NCBI RefSeq assembly: GCF_001399685.1
Contig: NZ_JTHN01000105.1
Coordinates: 1-64,000, forward strand
Source: Paenibacillus sp. A3
Lineage (GTDB): Bacteria > Bacillota > Bacilli > Paenibacillales > NBRC-103111
DNA: 64,000 nucleotides
Direction: 5' to 3'
The notes beneath the pieces were generated by a model. The model ran no database searches. It was given only the letters and a program-made list of their open reading frames with translations, and was not told the origin of the DNA. Position 1 is the stretch's first letter. Each line of letters begins with the position of its first letter. Shown one piece after another: positions 18,730 through 26,130 of this stretch. Both the position numbers and the translations under genes were made by a program.

Positions 18730-18798
18730 ATGCAAAAAAGCTTGGCCTATTCACTCAACCTAAGGATTACAGGAACGATAAAACAACAAACGGCATGA
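18730..18798 (+). CDS. 22-residue leader peptide of the MFS exporter gene
   Basis: A 22-codon ORF with a near-perfect ribosome binding site (CGGAGGTG at 18715-18722, seven bases before the ATG) ends at 18798, 89 bp before the exporter start. TATAAT at 18694-18699 gives a plausible -10 box upstream. It encodes MQKSLAYSL followed by NLRITGTIK and a Gln/Ala end. It is far too short for a normal gene. Its strength, position and the mutually exclusive hairpins behind it mark it as a regulatory leader of the ErmC/Cat type, in which a drug-stalled ribosome opens the downstream start site. The inducing drug is unknown. Confidence 0.6.
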   Translation: MQKSLAYSLNLRITGTIKQQTA

Positions 18799-18879
18799 CC
18801 CGTCCATCGGTGTGCAAGAGACGGAAGCGCAAGAAACCGTACTGCCCTGTGTGACGTGCCGTCTGCCGGAAAGGCGGAT
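18799..18879 (+). promoter_or_regulatory. translational attenuator with alternative hairpins
   Basis: Four segments can pair alternatively. Segment 1 CCGTC (18800-18804) pairs with segment 2 GACGG (18820-18824). Segment 3 (18861-18867) pairs with segment 4 (18873-18879) in a seven-pair stem whose GGAAA loop and 3' arm hold the exporter's ribosome binding site. AGACGG (18819-18824) can instead pair fully with CCGTCT (18859-18864). A ribosome stalled on the leader would cover segment 1 and favour 2:3, freeing the start site. Confidence 0.6.
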
Positions 18880-18887
18880 CTGACTAC

Positions 18888-20135
18888 ATGAAATTTCGCG
18901 CGTCACAAGTATATAAGACTAAAGTCTTTATGACGTCGCTCGCCAATGCGACGGCTTTTACGACCTATGCGGTATATTACATAAGTCAACTCGGGTTAAA
19001 TCCGTTCGAGCTGCTGCTCGTTGGTACGGTTTTGGAAGTGACGGTATTGATTTTCGAAGGAATTACGGGTGCGGTCGCCGATACGTATGGCCGGAGGCTG
19101 TCGGTGATTGCCGGGATGCTGGTGATCGGGGGCGCGCATGTGCTGGAAGGCAGCGCGCCGTGGGTTGGGGGCGTCAGCCCAATGCTTTCGCTGTTCGTGT
19201 GGATTCTGATTGCGGAATGTATTCGCGGCGTCGGCGAGACGCTGATCAGCGGAGCCGATACGGCTTGGATCGTTGATGAAGTCGGCGAGCAGCATGTGGG
19301 GCGCCTTTTCCTGGAAGGCAAGCGTTTGTCGCTTATCGCTACGCTGATCGGTATTGCACTAAGCGTCGGGTTGTCCACGCTTGCGCCCAATCTTCCGTTC
19401 GTCATTAGCGGTGTGATGTTTCTCGGCCTTGGGGTGTTTTTGTTCCTTTTCATGAAGGAAACCCAATTCGTCCGTCCGGAGCGGCTGGACAAGTTCTCCT
19501 ATTGGCAGGAGATGAAGTCGACGTGGTTGTCCGGAGCACGGGTGGTGCGCCGCCAGCCGGTGCTGCTGATGATTCTCGTCGTCACGCTGTTCAGCGGCGC
19601 GGCGTCGGAAGGCTACGACCGGCTCTGGGAAGCGCATCTGATCAAGGAGATCGGCTTCCCGGCCGAGTTGCCGTTCTCGATGGCCATGTGGTTCGGCCTG
19701 ATCTCCGTCCTCACGACATTCCTCAGTCTGATCGTCGTACGGCTGGCCGAGAAGCGGTTGGACATGGGCAGCGAACGGGTGGTCGTCGTGGCGATGTTCG
19801 TTCTGACCGGCTTGCGGGTCGCCGCCATCTTGTCGTTTGCCTTCGCTCCTGGCTTCGCTTGGGCGCTTGGCTCCGTACTTGCGCTTGGTATCATTGGAGC
19901 GCTCAGCGGGCCGATCTACGACACGTGGCTTAATCTGAACATCGAAGGCAAGGTCCGGGCGACCGTGCTTTCGATGATCAATCAATCGGACGCGCTAGGC
20001 CAGACGGGGGGCGGTCCGTTCGTCGGATGGATCGGCAGCCGTCTGTCGCTTCGGGCGTCCCTTGTGACCGCCGCGGTGCTGCTGCTACCGATTCTGGCCG
20101 TGTTCGGCCGGACGCTGCGCAAACGACAAGAATAG
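18888..20135 (+). CDS. MFS drug-exporter-like membrane transporter (DHA3 type)
   Basis: The protein has 415 residues and about twelve hydrophobic helices. Between helices 2 and 3 it has the MFS signature GAVADTYGRRLSVI, and a central cytoplasmic loop rich in charge follows MKETQFVRPERLDKF. The family resembles DHA3 macrolide/tetracycline exporters more than sugar carriers. It is a proton-driven efflux pump in the cytoplasmic membrane. The leader peptide and hairpins directly upstream are the arrangement used for antibiotic-inducible resistance genes, supporting a drug-export role. A terminator follows the stop. Confidence 0.85.
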   Translation: MKFRASQVYKTKVFMTSLANATAFTTYAVYYISQLGLNPFELLLVGTVLEVTVLIFEGITGAVADTYGRRLSVIAGMLVIGGAHVLEGSAPWVGGVSPMLSLFVWILIAECIRGVGETLISGADTAWIVDEVGEQHVGRLFLEGKRLSLIATLIGIALSVGLSTLAPNLPFVISGVMFLGLGVFLFLFMKETQFVRPERLDKFSYWQEMKSTWLSGARVVRRQPVLLMILVVTLFSGAASEGYDRLWEAHLIKEIGFPAELPFSMAMWFGLISVLTTFLSLIVVRLAEKRLDMGSERVVVVAMFVLTGLRVAAILSFAFAPGFAWALGSVLALGIIGALSGPIYDTWLNLNIEGKVRATVLSMINQSDALGQTGGGPFVGWIGSRLSLRASLVTAAVLLLPILAVFGRTLRKRQE

Positions 20136-20136
20136 C

Positions 20137-20168
20137 AAAAAGGCACGCCTTCAAAAGCGTGCCTTTTT
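20137..20168. terminator. terminator, bidirectional
   Basis: AAAAAGGCACGC and GCGTGCCTTTTT form a perfect 12-bp stem with a nine-base loop between the convergent MFS and DedA genes. Confidence 0.92.
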
Positions 20169-20195
20169 CGTTTCCGCTAAAGCTTGTCCGAGCTG

Positions 20196-20729
20196 TTATT
20201 TCGAGAAAAACCGGTGCATCAGCGACGCATGGAAATGCGAGAAATCGATCTGCGCTCCGATAAAATAGCCGATGGAGATAAAAAGTACGCACCAGCTGAA
20301 CGCGCCGACAGCCGAGAACAGCAAATATTTGCGCTTGCCCATGCCGATGACGCCGGACAAGTAGCAGGTCAAGTGACGGATGCCGGGAATAAAATAGCCG
20401 AAGCTGACCGTCCAAGGCCCGTAACGCTGGAACCATGCTTCCACTTTTTCCAGCCGTTCCGGGGTCAGCTTGATCCATTTGCCGTGCTTCCACAGCAGCG
20501 GCTTGCCGAACTTGCGGCCAAGCGCGTAGCTGCAGAGCATACCGGTCATCGCTCCCGCGAGACTGACGGCGACCGAGAGCGAATAATTCAGCATACCGAC
20601 CGACGCCAGATAACCGATAAAGGTCATTAGCAGCTCGTCGGGGATGGGCAAACCCACAATACCAAGCGCCAGGCTGAAGAATAAAGCGATATATCCGTAC
20701 TGTAAGATCATCTCCTGTATAAATTGCAT
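20196..20729 (-). CDS. DedA / VTT-domain membrane protein
   Basis: The protein has 177 residues and several membrane segments. The VTT hallmarks are GLPIPDELLMTFIGYLAS near residue 25, GAMTGMLCSYALGRKFG near 60 and the re-entrant loop sequence GYFIPGIRHLTCYLSGVIGM near 112-130. Bacillus members of the family (UptA) have been described as undecaprenyl-phosphate flippases that recycle the lipid carrier for wall and capsule polymers; others affect membrane energetics. The gene follows the degenerate pssA homologue and an AI-2E permease on the same strand, probably one transcript of membrane genes. Confidence 0.9.
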   Translation of the reverse strand: MQFIQEMILQYGYIALFFSLALGIVGLPIPDELLMTFIGYLASVGMLNYSLSVAVSLAGAMTGMLCSYALGRKFGKPLLWKHGKWIKLTPERLEKVEAWFQRYGPWTVSFGYFIPGIRHLTCYLSGVIGMGKRKYLLFSAVGAFSWCVLFISIGYFIGAQIDFSHFHASLMHRFFSK

Positions 20730-20759
20730 GCGGACACAGCTCCTCTCCAGCCGCAGATG

Positions 20760-21305
20760 CTAGACGTTCTCGGTATCGTATACGGCTTTGTTTGGACGAA
20801 ATGCGGGAATCTTGATCGTGCTGATCATCAGGAAAGAAAGCCCGATAATGACCAGCACCGTCACTGGCAAAAGATGCGATGGCGGGTTCCATAAGGCAAA
20901 TGCGGATAATAGACAGCCTGCTCCGGTAATTGGCAGACCGATATGACAGCGGTTTTGACAGGTTTTCACGTTGAAACGGGCCAGTCGCAGCGCCCCGCAT
21001 ACCATGAACAAGCCGGTCAGCAGCGTGCCGTATACCGGCAGCTCGCGCAGGGCGACGACATAAATAATGATGGCCGGCGCGGCGCCGAAGGAAATCAGCT
21101 CCGATAAGGAACGAAGCTCCCTGGCGAATTCGCCCGACAGCTCCAGCTTTTCCGCAATATAGCCGCCGAACAGGTCCAACAAGGCCGCAATTGCGACGAG
21201 CAGCACCGCGGAAAGCACCTTGCCGTGAAACGCCAGCAGGAGCGAAACCATGCCTATACCCAGCCCCGCTGCTACGAACACAAACGGGATCGATTTTCTT
21301 AACAT
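20760..21305 (-). CDS. PssA-like CDP-alcohol phosphatidyltransferase homologue with a lost catalytic motif
   Basis: The protein has 181 residues from the ATG at 21305; the ATG at 21314 is only one base from the ribosome binding site. The membrane topology and conserved blocks (SFGAAPAIIIYVVAL, GALRLARFNV, IGLPITGAGC) match CDP-diacylglycerol-serine O-phosphatidyltransferase. The catalytic signature DG-x2-AR-x8-G-x3-D-x3-D is altered: FGGYIAEKL replaces FDG..ARKL, GEFARELRSLSE replaces the usual FG..LDSL.D. The motif aspartates become G47, R65 and E69, the Arg becomes E52 and the Gly becomes A61. D44 remains. The reading frame is intact, so this looks like a pseudoenzyme rather than a broken gene. 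It overlaps or abuts the AI-2E permease gene. Confidence 0.82.
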   Translation of the reverse strand: MLRKSIPFVFVAAGLGIGMVSLLLAFHGKVLSAVLLVAIAALLDLFGGYIAEKLELSGEFARELRSLSELISFGAAPAIIIYVVALRELPVYGTLLTGLFMVCGALRLARFNVKTCQNRCHIGLPITGAGCLLSAFALWNPPSHLLPVTVLVIIGLSFLMISTIKIPAFRPNKAVYDTENV

Positions 21306-21310
21306 TGTGA

Positions 21311-22348
21311 TCATTCCTCCTTAGGAGATGGGGGAAGCGCAAGGCGAATCGGCTGTCCCACCGTTTGAACCTCTAACAAATCAAGGATAAATACGAATGT
21401 CGGAATTCCGACGATCAGGCCCCAGATTCCGAAGAAATGCTCGGAGAACAGGAGCACGATAAAGGTGTAAAAGATCGGCAGATGCGTCTTGGAAGCCATC
21501 AGCCGCGGATTGAGCACATAGGCTTCCAATGCGTGAATCAAGGTAATCGTCACGATCAAATAGATGACATAGACGAAGCCGCCAAGGCTGAACGCAATAG
21601 CGCACAGCGGAATCAGCGAGACGAATACGCCGGCGACAGGAATCAAGCCAAGAACGAAGACTAAGAGCGCTAGGCCGAACAGATTGGGAAAGCCCATCAC
21701 CCATAAGGCGATTGTCGTCAGCACACAGTTGATCAGCGCAATCAGCAGCTGGGTTTCGATTACTTTGCCGAAGGTGAGGACGAATTTTTGGCCGAAGTAT
21801 TCGATTTCTTCCACCAGCCATCCAATCTTGCTCGCGCGAAGCTTGTGCGTGAACCGGATGACGCTCGATTTGCTGAGCAGTAGAATCAAGCTCATAATGA
21901 AGGCCAGAAACCATTCGAAGCCCCAATGGCCGACCCTCTTGATCATATCCAATCCGGGCTTGATGATGCTGTGAAGGTCGAGCTGATGAACGACGGAGAC
22001 GAGATAGCTCACAATTTCGTTCTGCGGATGCGCGTAGACCTCTTTTACCATCACGATCAATTGGCCTACTTCGTGAACCAGGGAGGGAAACACTTTGAAG
22101 CCCCCGGCCACCAGTACGGCGACAAACAAAACGTACAGAATGGAGAGCAGCAGCTTGGAATCGACAGGAATGATCGGTTTAATCCAGCGATGGACCAAGT
22201 GATGAAGACGATCCATGAGGAACGTCATCAAGAATGTCAACAAGATGAGGTTCAGCATGCCTCTCAGCCAGAACAACAGGAGGCAGAAGAGCGCGAGAAT
22301 GCCGAAGCGCCGCACATCTTTTCTTTGAAGAAAGGCCATCATATTCAT
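21311..22348 (-). CDS. AI-2E family transporter (PerM/YhhT-like permease)
   Basis: The protein has 345 residues from the ATG at 22348 behind AAAGGATG. It has hydrophobic helices near the N-terminus (FGILALFCLLLFWLRG), a central hydrophilic segment of about 100 residues, and the conserved C-terminal permease block (FGLALLVFVLGLIPVAGVFVSLIPLCAIAF, then HALEAYVLNPRLMASKTHLPIFYTFIVLLFSEHFFGIWGLIVGIPTFV). Members include TqsA (AI-2 export) and sodium/proton antiporters. The exact substrate cannot be read from sequence. It lies immediately upstream of the pssA-like gene. Confidence 0.9.
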   Translation of the reverse strand: MNMMAFLQRKDVRRFGILALFCLLLFWLRGMLNLILLTFLMTFLMDRLHHLVHRWIKPIIPVDSKLLLSILYVLFVAVLVAGGFKVFPSLVHEVGQLIVMVKEVYAHPQNEIVSYLVSVVHQLDLHSIIKPGLDMIKRVGHWGFEWFLAFIMSLILLLSKSSVIRFTHKLRASKIGWLVEEIEYFGQKFVLTFGKVIETQLLIALINCVLTTIALWVMGFPNLFGLALLVFVLGLIPVAGVFVSLIPLCAIAFSLGGFVYVIYLIVTITLIHALEAYVLNPRLMASKTHLPIFYTFIVLLFSEHFFGIWGLIVGIPTFVFILDLLEVQTVGQPIRLALPPSPKEE

Positions 22349-22501
22349 ACGAACATCCTTTCGATGGGAACGCGCCAAGTTTGTCTGCCAACATTATAAC
22401 GCGTCGTTGTGTACTTCATGTGTCCTATCGGCAAAGAAGGTTCATGTTTTAATTGCTTCCCGGGACACACGAAAAACACAAGACTCATGTATAATGGAAC
22501 A

Positions 22502-22516
22502 GGTAATCACGTTACC
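22502..22516. promoter_or_regulatory. perfect dyad operator candidate upstream of the orphan response regulator
   Basis: GGTAA-N5-TTACC lies just downstream of a TATAAT (22490-22495) and upstream of the start codon at 22541. It is likely a repressor site or autoregulatory site in the 5' leader. Confidence 0.45.
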
Positions 22517-22540
22517 GGATAAACAGGAGTTGTCATCGTT

Positions 22541-23248
22541 ATGGAACGAAAAGTTCTTCTCATCGAAGATGAGAGCTTGATTCGCGAGATTGTGGCTGAT
22601 TATTTCGAAAGGGAGCAGTGGACCGTCTACGAGGCGGAGAACGGCAAGCAAGCGCTGGACATGCTGGAAGGTCTGAATGCCGACCTCGTCATTCTGGATA
22701 TTTTGATGCCGGAGCTGGACGGATGGACCGTATGCAAGCGGATTCGCGCCAAGTCGGCGATTCCGATCATCATCCTGACCGCGAAATCGGAGGAGGACGA
22801 CAAAATGCTCGGCTTCGAGCTGGGGGCCGACGATTACGTCACCAAGCCGTTCAGCCCGAAGGTGCTCGTCGCCCGCGCCAAGACGCTGATGAAACGCGTC
22901 GAAGGGACGGTCGGTAAAGAGGATCATATGCTCAGCTTTGGAAGGGTCACCGTCAACAAACGATCGCACCGCGTCGAAATGGAAGGGCTGGAAGTCGAGC
23001 TGACGCCCAAAGAATTCGATCTGCTGCTCTTCCTGTGCAAGCACCGCGGCAAAGTGCTCAGCCGCCAGCAGCTGCTGCACGGCGTCTGGGATTATCATTT
23101 CCTTGGCGATACGCGGATCGTCGACGTGCATATCAGCCATTTGCGCGACAAGATCGAGACCAATGCCCGCAACCCTGAATATATCGTAACCATCCGCAAC
23201 GTCGGTTACAAATTGGCCGAGCCCGCCATGAAAGAATCTTACGCCTAA
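22541..23248 (+). CDS. orphan OmpR/PhoB-family response regulator
   Basis: The protein has 235 residues. The receiver has E9/D10, phosphoacceptor D53 in LVILDILMPELDGW, T80 and K102 in YVTKPFSP. The winged-helix domain follows with LTPKEFDLLLFLCKHRGKVLSRQQLLHGVW and a closing IRNVGYKLAE strand. No histidine kinase gene adjoins it: the neighbours are the AI-2E permease (divergent) and serC (convergent). It must be activated by a distant kinase or act unphosphorylated. The start at 22541 has AGGAG about ten bases upstream. Confidence 0.93.
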   Translation: MERKVLLIEDESLIREIVADYFEREQWTVYEAENGKQALDMLEGLNADLVILDILMPELDGWTVCKRIRAKSAIPIIILTAKSEEDDKMLGFELGADDYVTKPFSPKVLVARAKTLMKRVEGTVGKEDHMLSFGRVTVNKRSHRVEMEGLEVELTPKEFDLLLFLCKHRGKVLSRQQLLHGVWDYHFLGDTRIVDVHISHLRDKIETNARNPEYIVTIRNVGYKLAEPAMKESYA

Positions 23249-23258
23249 TATCCGATAC

Positions 23259-23298
23259 AACGAGCGCCGCGCAAGCTTGCCACGGCGTTCTTGTTGTA
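23259..23298 (+). terminator. hairpin after the response-regulator gene
   Basis: TACAAC...GCCG pairs with CGGC...GTTGTA in an interrupted stem right behind the stop codon. It lacks a long T-run, so termination efficiency is uncertain. Confidence 0.5.
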
Positions 23299-23309
23299 TT
23301 CGCGCCGTA

Positions 23310-23353
23310 CAAAAAGCAGCCTTCGCTCGGCTTCATGCCGTGGCGAAAGCTGC
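23310..23353 (-). terminator. rho-independent terminator of serC
   Basis: On the minus strand GCAGCTTTCGCCACGGC pairs with GCCGAGCGAAGGCTGC and is followed by TTTTT. Confidence 0.85.
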
Positions 23354-23366
23354 CGGACGGGTCCGA

Positions 23367-24455
23367 TTACCCGTTGCGTTTTTGGAAATCAACCATAAAT
23401 TCGGCCAGCGCTGCACAAGCTTCGTAAGGAACCGCATTGTAAGCAGAAGCGCGAATGCCCCCTACGCTGCGGTGACCGGCCAGACCAATGAAGTTGTTCT
23501 TCTCCGATTCCTTGACGAAGGCTTTCTCCAGCTCTTCGCTCGGCAGGCGGAACGTAACGTTCATGATCGAACGGCTGTCCGGGGCAATGTTTCCGGTATA
23601 GAATCCACCCGATGCATCGATGACATCGTAGAGCAGCTTCGTCTTGGCGACGTTCTGCTTCTCCATCGCCTCTACCCCGCCGTTCTCCTTCACCCATTTC
23701 AGCATCAGGTTAACGACATAGATCGAATGTACGGGAGGCGTGTTATACAGCGACTGATTTTTGGCATGCGTCGTATAACGCAGCATGACAGGAACATGCT
23801 TCGGCTCTTCCTGGAGCAGATCGTCGCGGATAACCGCAACGGTTACGCCGGCAGGACCAAGGTTTTTTTGAGCCCCTGCATAGATCATCGCAAATTTATG
23901 GGCATCGATCGGACGGCTCAAAATGCCGCTGGTCATATCGCCGATCAGCGGAATGTCTCCGGTTTCCGGAATGTCGGACCATTGCGAGCCTTCGATCGTA
24001 TTATTCGTTGTCATATGCACGTAAGCGGAGTTCGGATCGATCCGAATATCTCCTGCTTTCGGCAGGCTTCTCCAGTTCGTTTCTTTATTGGAGGCGGCGA
24101 TGACCGCTTCCCCGACAATTTTGGCATCCTGATACGCCTTCTCGGAAAAGCTGCCCGTTACGAGGTAGCTCCCCACCTTGCCAGGCTTCAGGAAGTTGAG
24201 CGGAATCATTGAAAATTGCATGCTGGCGCCACCGCCCAGAAACAACACCTGATAGCCGGACGACAAACCGAGCAGTTCGAGCATCAGCTCTTGGGTTTCA
24301 CGGTTCAGCGCTTCATATTCCTTGCTGCGGTGGGAGATCTCCGTCAGCGACATGCCGATGCCGTTGTAATCGACGAACGTTTCTTGGGCTTTCTGCAGCA
24401 CTTCGAGCGGGAGCGCAGCCGGGCCGGGATTGAAGTTGTACGCGCGCTTGGACAT
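23367..24455 (-). CDS. serC: phosphoserine aminotransferase
   Basis: The protein has 362 residues from the ATG at 24455, behind AAGGGG; the codons before it are not conserved in the family. It converts 3-phosphohydroxypyruvate and glutamate to phosphoserine in serine (and pyridoxal phosphate) biosynthesis. Family features are the N-terminal YNFNPGPAALP, GGGASMQFSMIP around 75-86, the PLP-binding lysine K197 in YAGAQKNLGPAG, and the C-terminal RSVGGIRASAYNA that binds the substrate phosphate. It is a soluble dimeric type IV aminotransferase. It is monocistronic with its own terminator. Confidence 0.97.
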   Translation of the reverse strand: MSKRAYNFNPGPAALPLEVLQKAQETFVDYNGIGMSLTEISHRSKEYEALNRETQELMLELLGLSSGYQVLFLGGGASMQFSMIPLNFLKPGKVGSYLVTGSFSEKAYQDAKIVGEAVIAASNKETNWRSLPKAGDIRIDPNSAYVHMTTNNTIEGSQWSDIPETGDIPLIGDMTSGILSRPIDAHKFAMIYAGAQKNLGPAGVTVAVIRDDLLQEEPKHVPVMLRYTTHAKNQSLYNTPPVHSIYVVNLMLKWVKENGGVEAMEKQNVAKTKLLYDVIDASGGFYTGNIAPDSRSIMNVTFRLPSEELEKAFVKESEKNNFIGLAGHRSVGGIRASAYNAVPYEACAALAEFMVDFQKRNG

Positions 24456-24560
24456 GTTTAAAACCCCTTCGCTTTTCATATGATATGGCTATGATAGCAA
24501 AGGTTGCAGCGCCGCATCAAGTGTAAGTTTCATGAACATCCGAAAGGAGAGAAGATTCCA

Positions 24561-25127
24561 ATGGAACTGTCCGACCGCCTGTTCGTCGCCGTCCCCGCTC
24601 CGCCGTCCGTGATCTCCACCGCCGAGTCTTGGGTCCTACGACTAAAGGACCAGCTTACCTTTGCCAAATGGGTCCATCCTCAGGATTTGCATCTTACTTT
24701 GCAGTTTTTAGGTGACGTTGAACGGGACCGAATCGAGCGAATTGCGCAAGCGATCGGACAAGCGGCTGCGGGCGCGGCCCCCTTCTCGCTTCATTTTCAA
24801 GGCTTGGGAGTGTTCGGCAAACCGAGTGCTCCATCGGTGCTGTGGGCCGGGGTGCAGGGAGAAGTGGAGAAATTAGGGCAGCTTCAAAGCCGGGTAGAGG
24901 ACGCGATGAAAACGCTGGGGTTCGCTGCGGAAAACCGTCCGTATAAACCGCATTTGACACTGGCAAGAAAATTTACAGGTCCGGCCGGAAGTCATGCCGC
25001 AATGCTGGACGTTGCGCTGCCGGACGAATGGCATACGCCTTGGCGGGTCAAGGAAACCGTTCTCTATCGCAGCCGCTTGGGCAGCCGTCCGATGTACGAG
25101 CGTCTCGCCTCTTTTCCTCTCGGCTGA
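24561..25127 (+). CDS. thpR: RNA 2',3'-cyclic phosphodiesterase (2H phosphoesterase)
   Basis: The protein has 188 residues from the ATG at 24561, which follows AAAGGAGAG; the in-frame ATG at 24504 has no such site. The two HxT motifs that define the 2H superfamily are HLTLQFLG (H44, T46) and HLTLARKF (H131, T133). The enzyme opens 2',3'-cyclic phosphates on RNA ends and can ligate tRNA halves in vitro. It is cytoplasmic and monocistronic, divergent from serC. Confidence 0.93.
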   Translation: MELSDRLFVAVPAPPSVISTAESWVLRLKDQLTFAKWVHPQDLHLTLQFLGDVERDRIERIAQAIGQAAAGAAPFSLHFQGLGVFGKPSAPSVLWAGVQGEVEKLGQLQSRVEDAMKTLGFAAENRPYKPHLTLARKFTGPAGSHAAMLDVALPDEWHTPWRVKETVLYRSRLGSRPMYERLASFPLG

Positions 25128-25193
25128 AAGAACGCGAACAATCGGTGAGCTTGGCAGAGGCAAGGCAGCAGGACATCGTACCCTGAGGCGGCG

Positions 25194-25349
25194 CTAGTCG
25201 CCAGTTAAGAGAGCGGCCTCGTCCGGCGGAGCCGTCCGTTCGGGCGGAAGGACGATCTCCTCAATGGTCAAAAACTCCATGGCTTTCATCGGATTCATGC
25301 CTAGCTGACGCAGCATATCTCGAATATCGAGCAATATGGTTTTGTCCAT
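25194..25349 (-). CDS. 51-residue SinI-like small protein, copy 1
   Basis: The ATG at 25349 is preceded by GAGAGAGGT. The core LLDIRDMLRQLGMNPMKAMEFL is paralogous to copy 2 at 26636-26809 (shared LDIR, QLG, P, K and FL in register). Its pattern, hydrophobic helix then Gly, Pro/Ser, Ile/Met and FL, resembles the SinI-type dimerisation hairpin that is also present at the C-terminus of SinR. The gene lies 171 bp downstream of a sinR-like gene on the same strand. In B. subtilis SinI binds SinR and lifts repression of the matrix genes, so an anti-repressor role is inferred. An acidic, proline-rich tail follows the core. Confidence 0.6.
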   Translation of the reverse strand: MDKTILLDIRDMLRQLGMNPMKAMEFLTIEEIVLPPERTAPPDEAALLTGD

Positions 25350-25520
25350 AGCTACCTCTCTCTCCAATGGTTATCCTCAGGGTCTCCCTTGTTCTATTTC
25401 TGTATTGTAACGGAATGGACCGCACTTTTGATAGTCTAAAATGGCTATTTTATCGACTCTAAAGAATTTTTTAGCGGGTCTGTCAAATCACGACAATAGA
25501 CGCATATATGGAATATTTTG

Positions 25521-25862
25521 TCACTGTGCCTGGTCGTAAGTCACCGTTTGTCTCATCTTCAGCTGTACGACGATTTTGCGTAGCGATTCCTTGTTCAAGC
25601 CGAGCTCGTTCAGCTCCTGAATCAATTGAATCCATTCCTGGTCCAGCGTCTCGGGCTTGTCCCCCTGATCGTGCAAAATAAGTGTTTGTACGTTTACGCC
25701 GAGTACGGGCGCGAGCTTCCGAAGAAACTGGATGGACGGATTCGATTGCAAATCCCTTTCGATCGAACTCAAATAAGACTTGGCGACGCCGGCGCGGGCG
25801 GCAAGCTCCGTAAGCGACATGCGTTTTTGATGTCGAAGGGACTGAATTCGTGCCCCGATCAT
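25521..25862 (-). CDS. SinR-like XRE repressor
   Basis: The protein has 113 residues. The N-terminal helix-turn-helix MIGARIQSLRHQKRMSLTEL, then ARAGVAKSYLSSIERDLQSNPSIQFL, is nearly that of B. subtilis SinR, including the recognition helix AKSYLSSIER. The C-terminal part ETLDQEWIQLIQELNELGLNKESLRKIVVQL is the SinR/SinI dimerisation hairpin. SinR represses EPS and amyloid matrix genes and is antagonised by SinI. Here the gene is divergent from an XRE gene and two kilobases from the EPS operon end. GGAGGAATTAATC precedes the ATG. It is the best candidate master repressor of the locus; whether it is the true SinR orthologue needs a tree. Confidence 0.9.
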   Translation of the reverse strand: MIGARIQSLRHQKRMSLTELAARAGVAKSYLSSIERDLQSNPSIQFLRKLAPVLGVNVQTLILHDQGDKPETLDQEWIQLIQELNELGLNKESLRKIVVQLKMRQTVTYDQAQ

Positions 25863-25902
25863 GATTAATTCCTCCTTAGTTTTCCCGAAGGCCGAGTTTT
25901 AT

Positions 25903-25914
25903 AGTTCTAGTTCT
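25903..25914. promoter_or_regulatory. SinR-box-like direct repeat
   Basis: AGTTCT occurs twice in tandem 40 bp upstream of the sinR-like start. The B. subtilis SinR box is GTTCTYT; both copies match its first five positions. A similar GTTCTAA lies at 47873-47879 in the EPS promoter region. Autoregulation is inferred. Confidence 0.35.
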
Positions 25915-25919
25915 ATATT

Positions 25920-25956
25920 CATACTAATTGTATCATATTTTGATACATTTTGTATC
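25920..25956. promoter_or_regulatory. two Xre-type operators upstream of sinR-like
   Basis: CATAC-TAATT-GTATC (25920-25934) and the perfect dyad GATAC-ATTTT-GTATC (25942-25956) are 22 bp apart centre to centre, two helical turns. The second reads GATACAAAATGTATC on the minus strand, which I recall as the PBSX Xre operator consensus. Confidence 0.7.
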
Positions 25957-26019
25957 TTTATTTAAAAAATTTTATTATTTTTTGCCTATTGACCGCAACT
26001 TTTTTTTGAAATATGGTTC

Positions 26020-26048
26020 TTCACAAACTTTGCTACGTAATGTATAAT
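26020..26048 (+). promoter_or_regulatory. promoter of XRE gene 1 with overlapping operator
   Basis: TTCACA (-35, 26020-26025) and TATAAT (-10, 26043-26048) have a 17-bp spacer. The Xre-like dyad GCTAC-GTAAT-GTATA (26032-26046) overlaps the -10 box. The XRE gene 2 promoter has the same layout. Confidence 0.75.
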
Positions 26049-26130
26049 CTAGTCAAGCTTGAATTCAACAGATTTCGACAAAAGTGATACTGAGACTAGT
26101 ACATCGGCAATGTTTTGGAGGGAAATGGAA

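Noticed and set aside
19978-21342. 454-codon minus-strand ORF
   Set aside because: It spans the end of the MFS gene, a terminator, the DedA gene and the pssA-like gene in another frame; no single protein family is visible.
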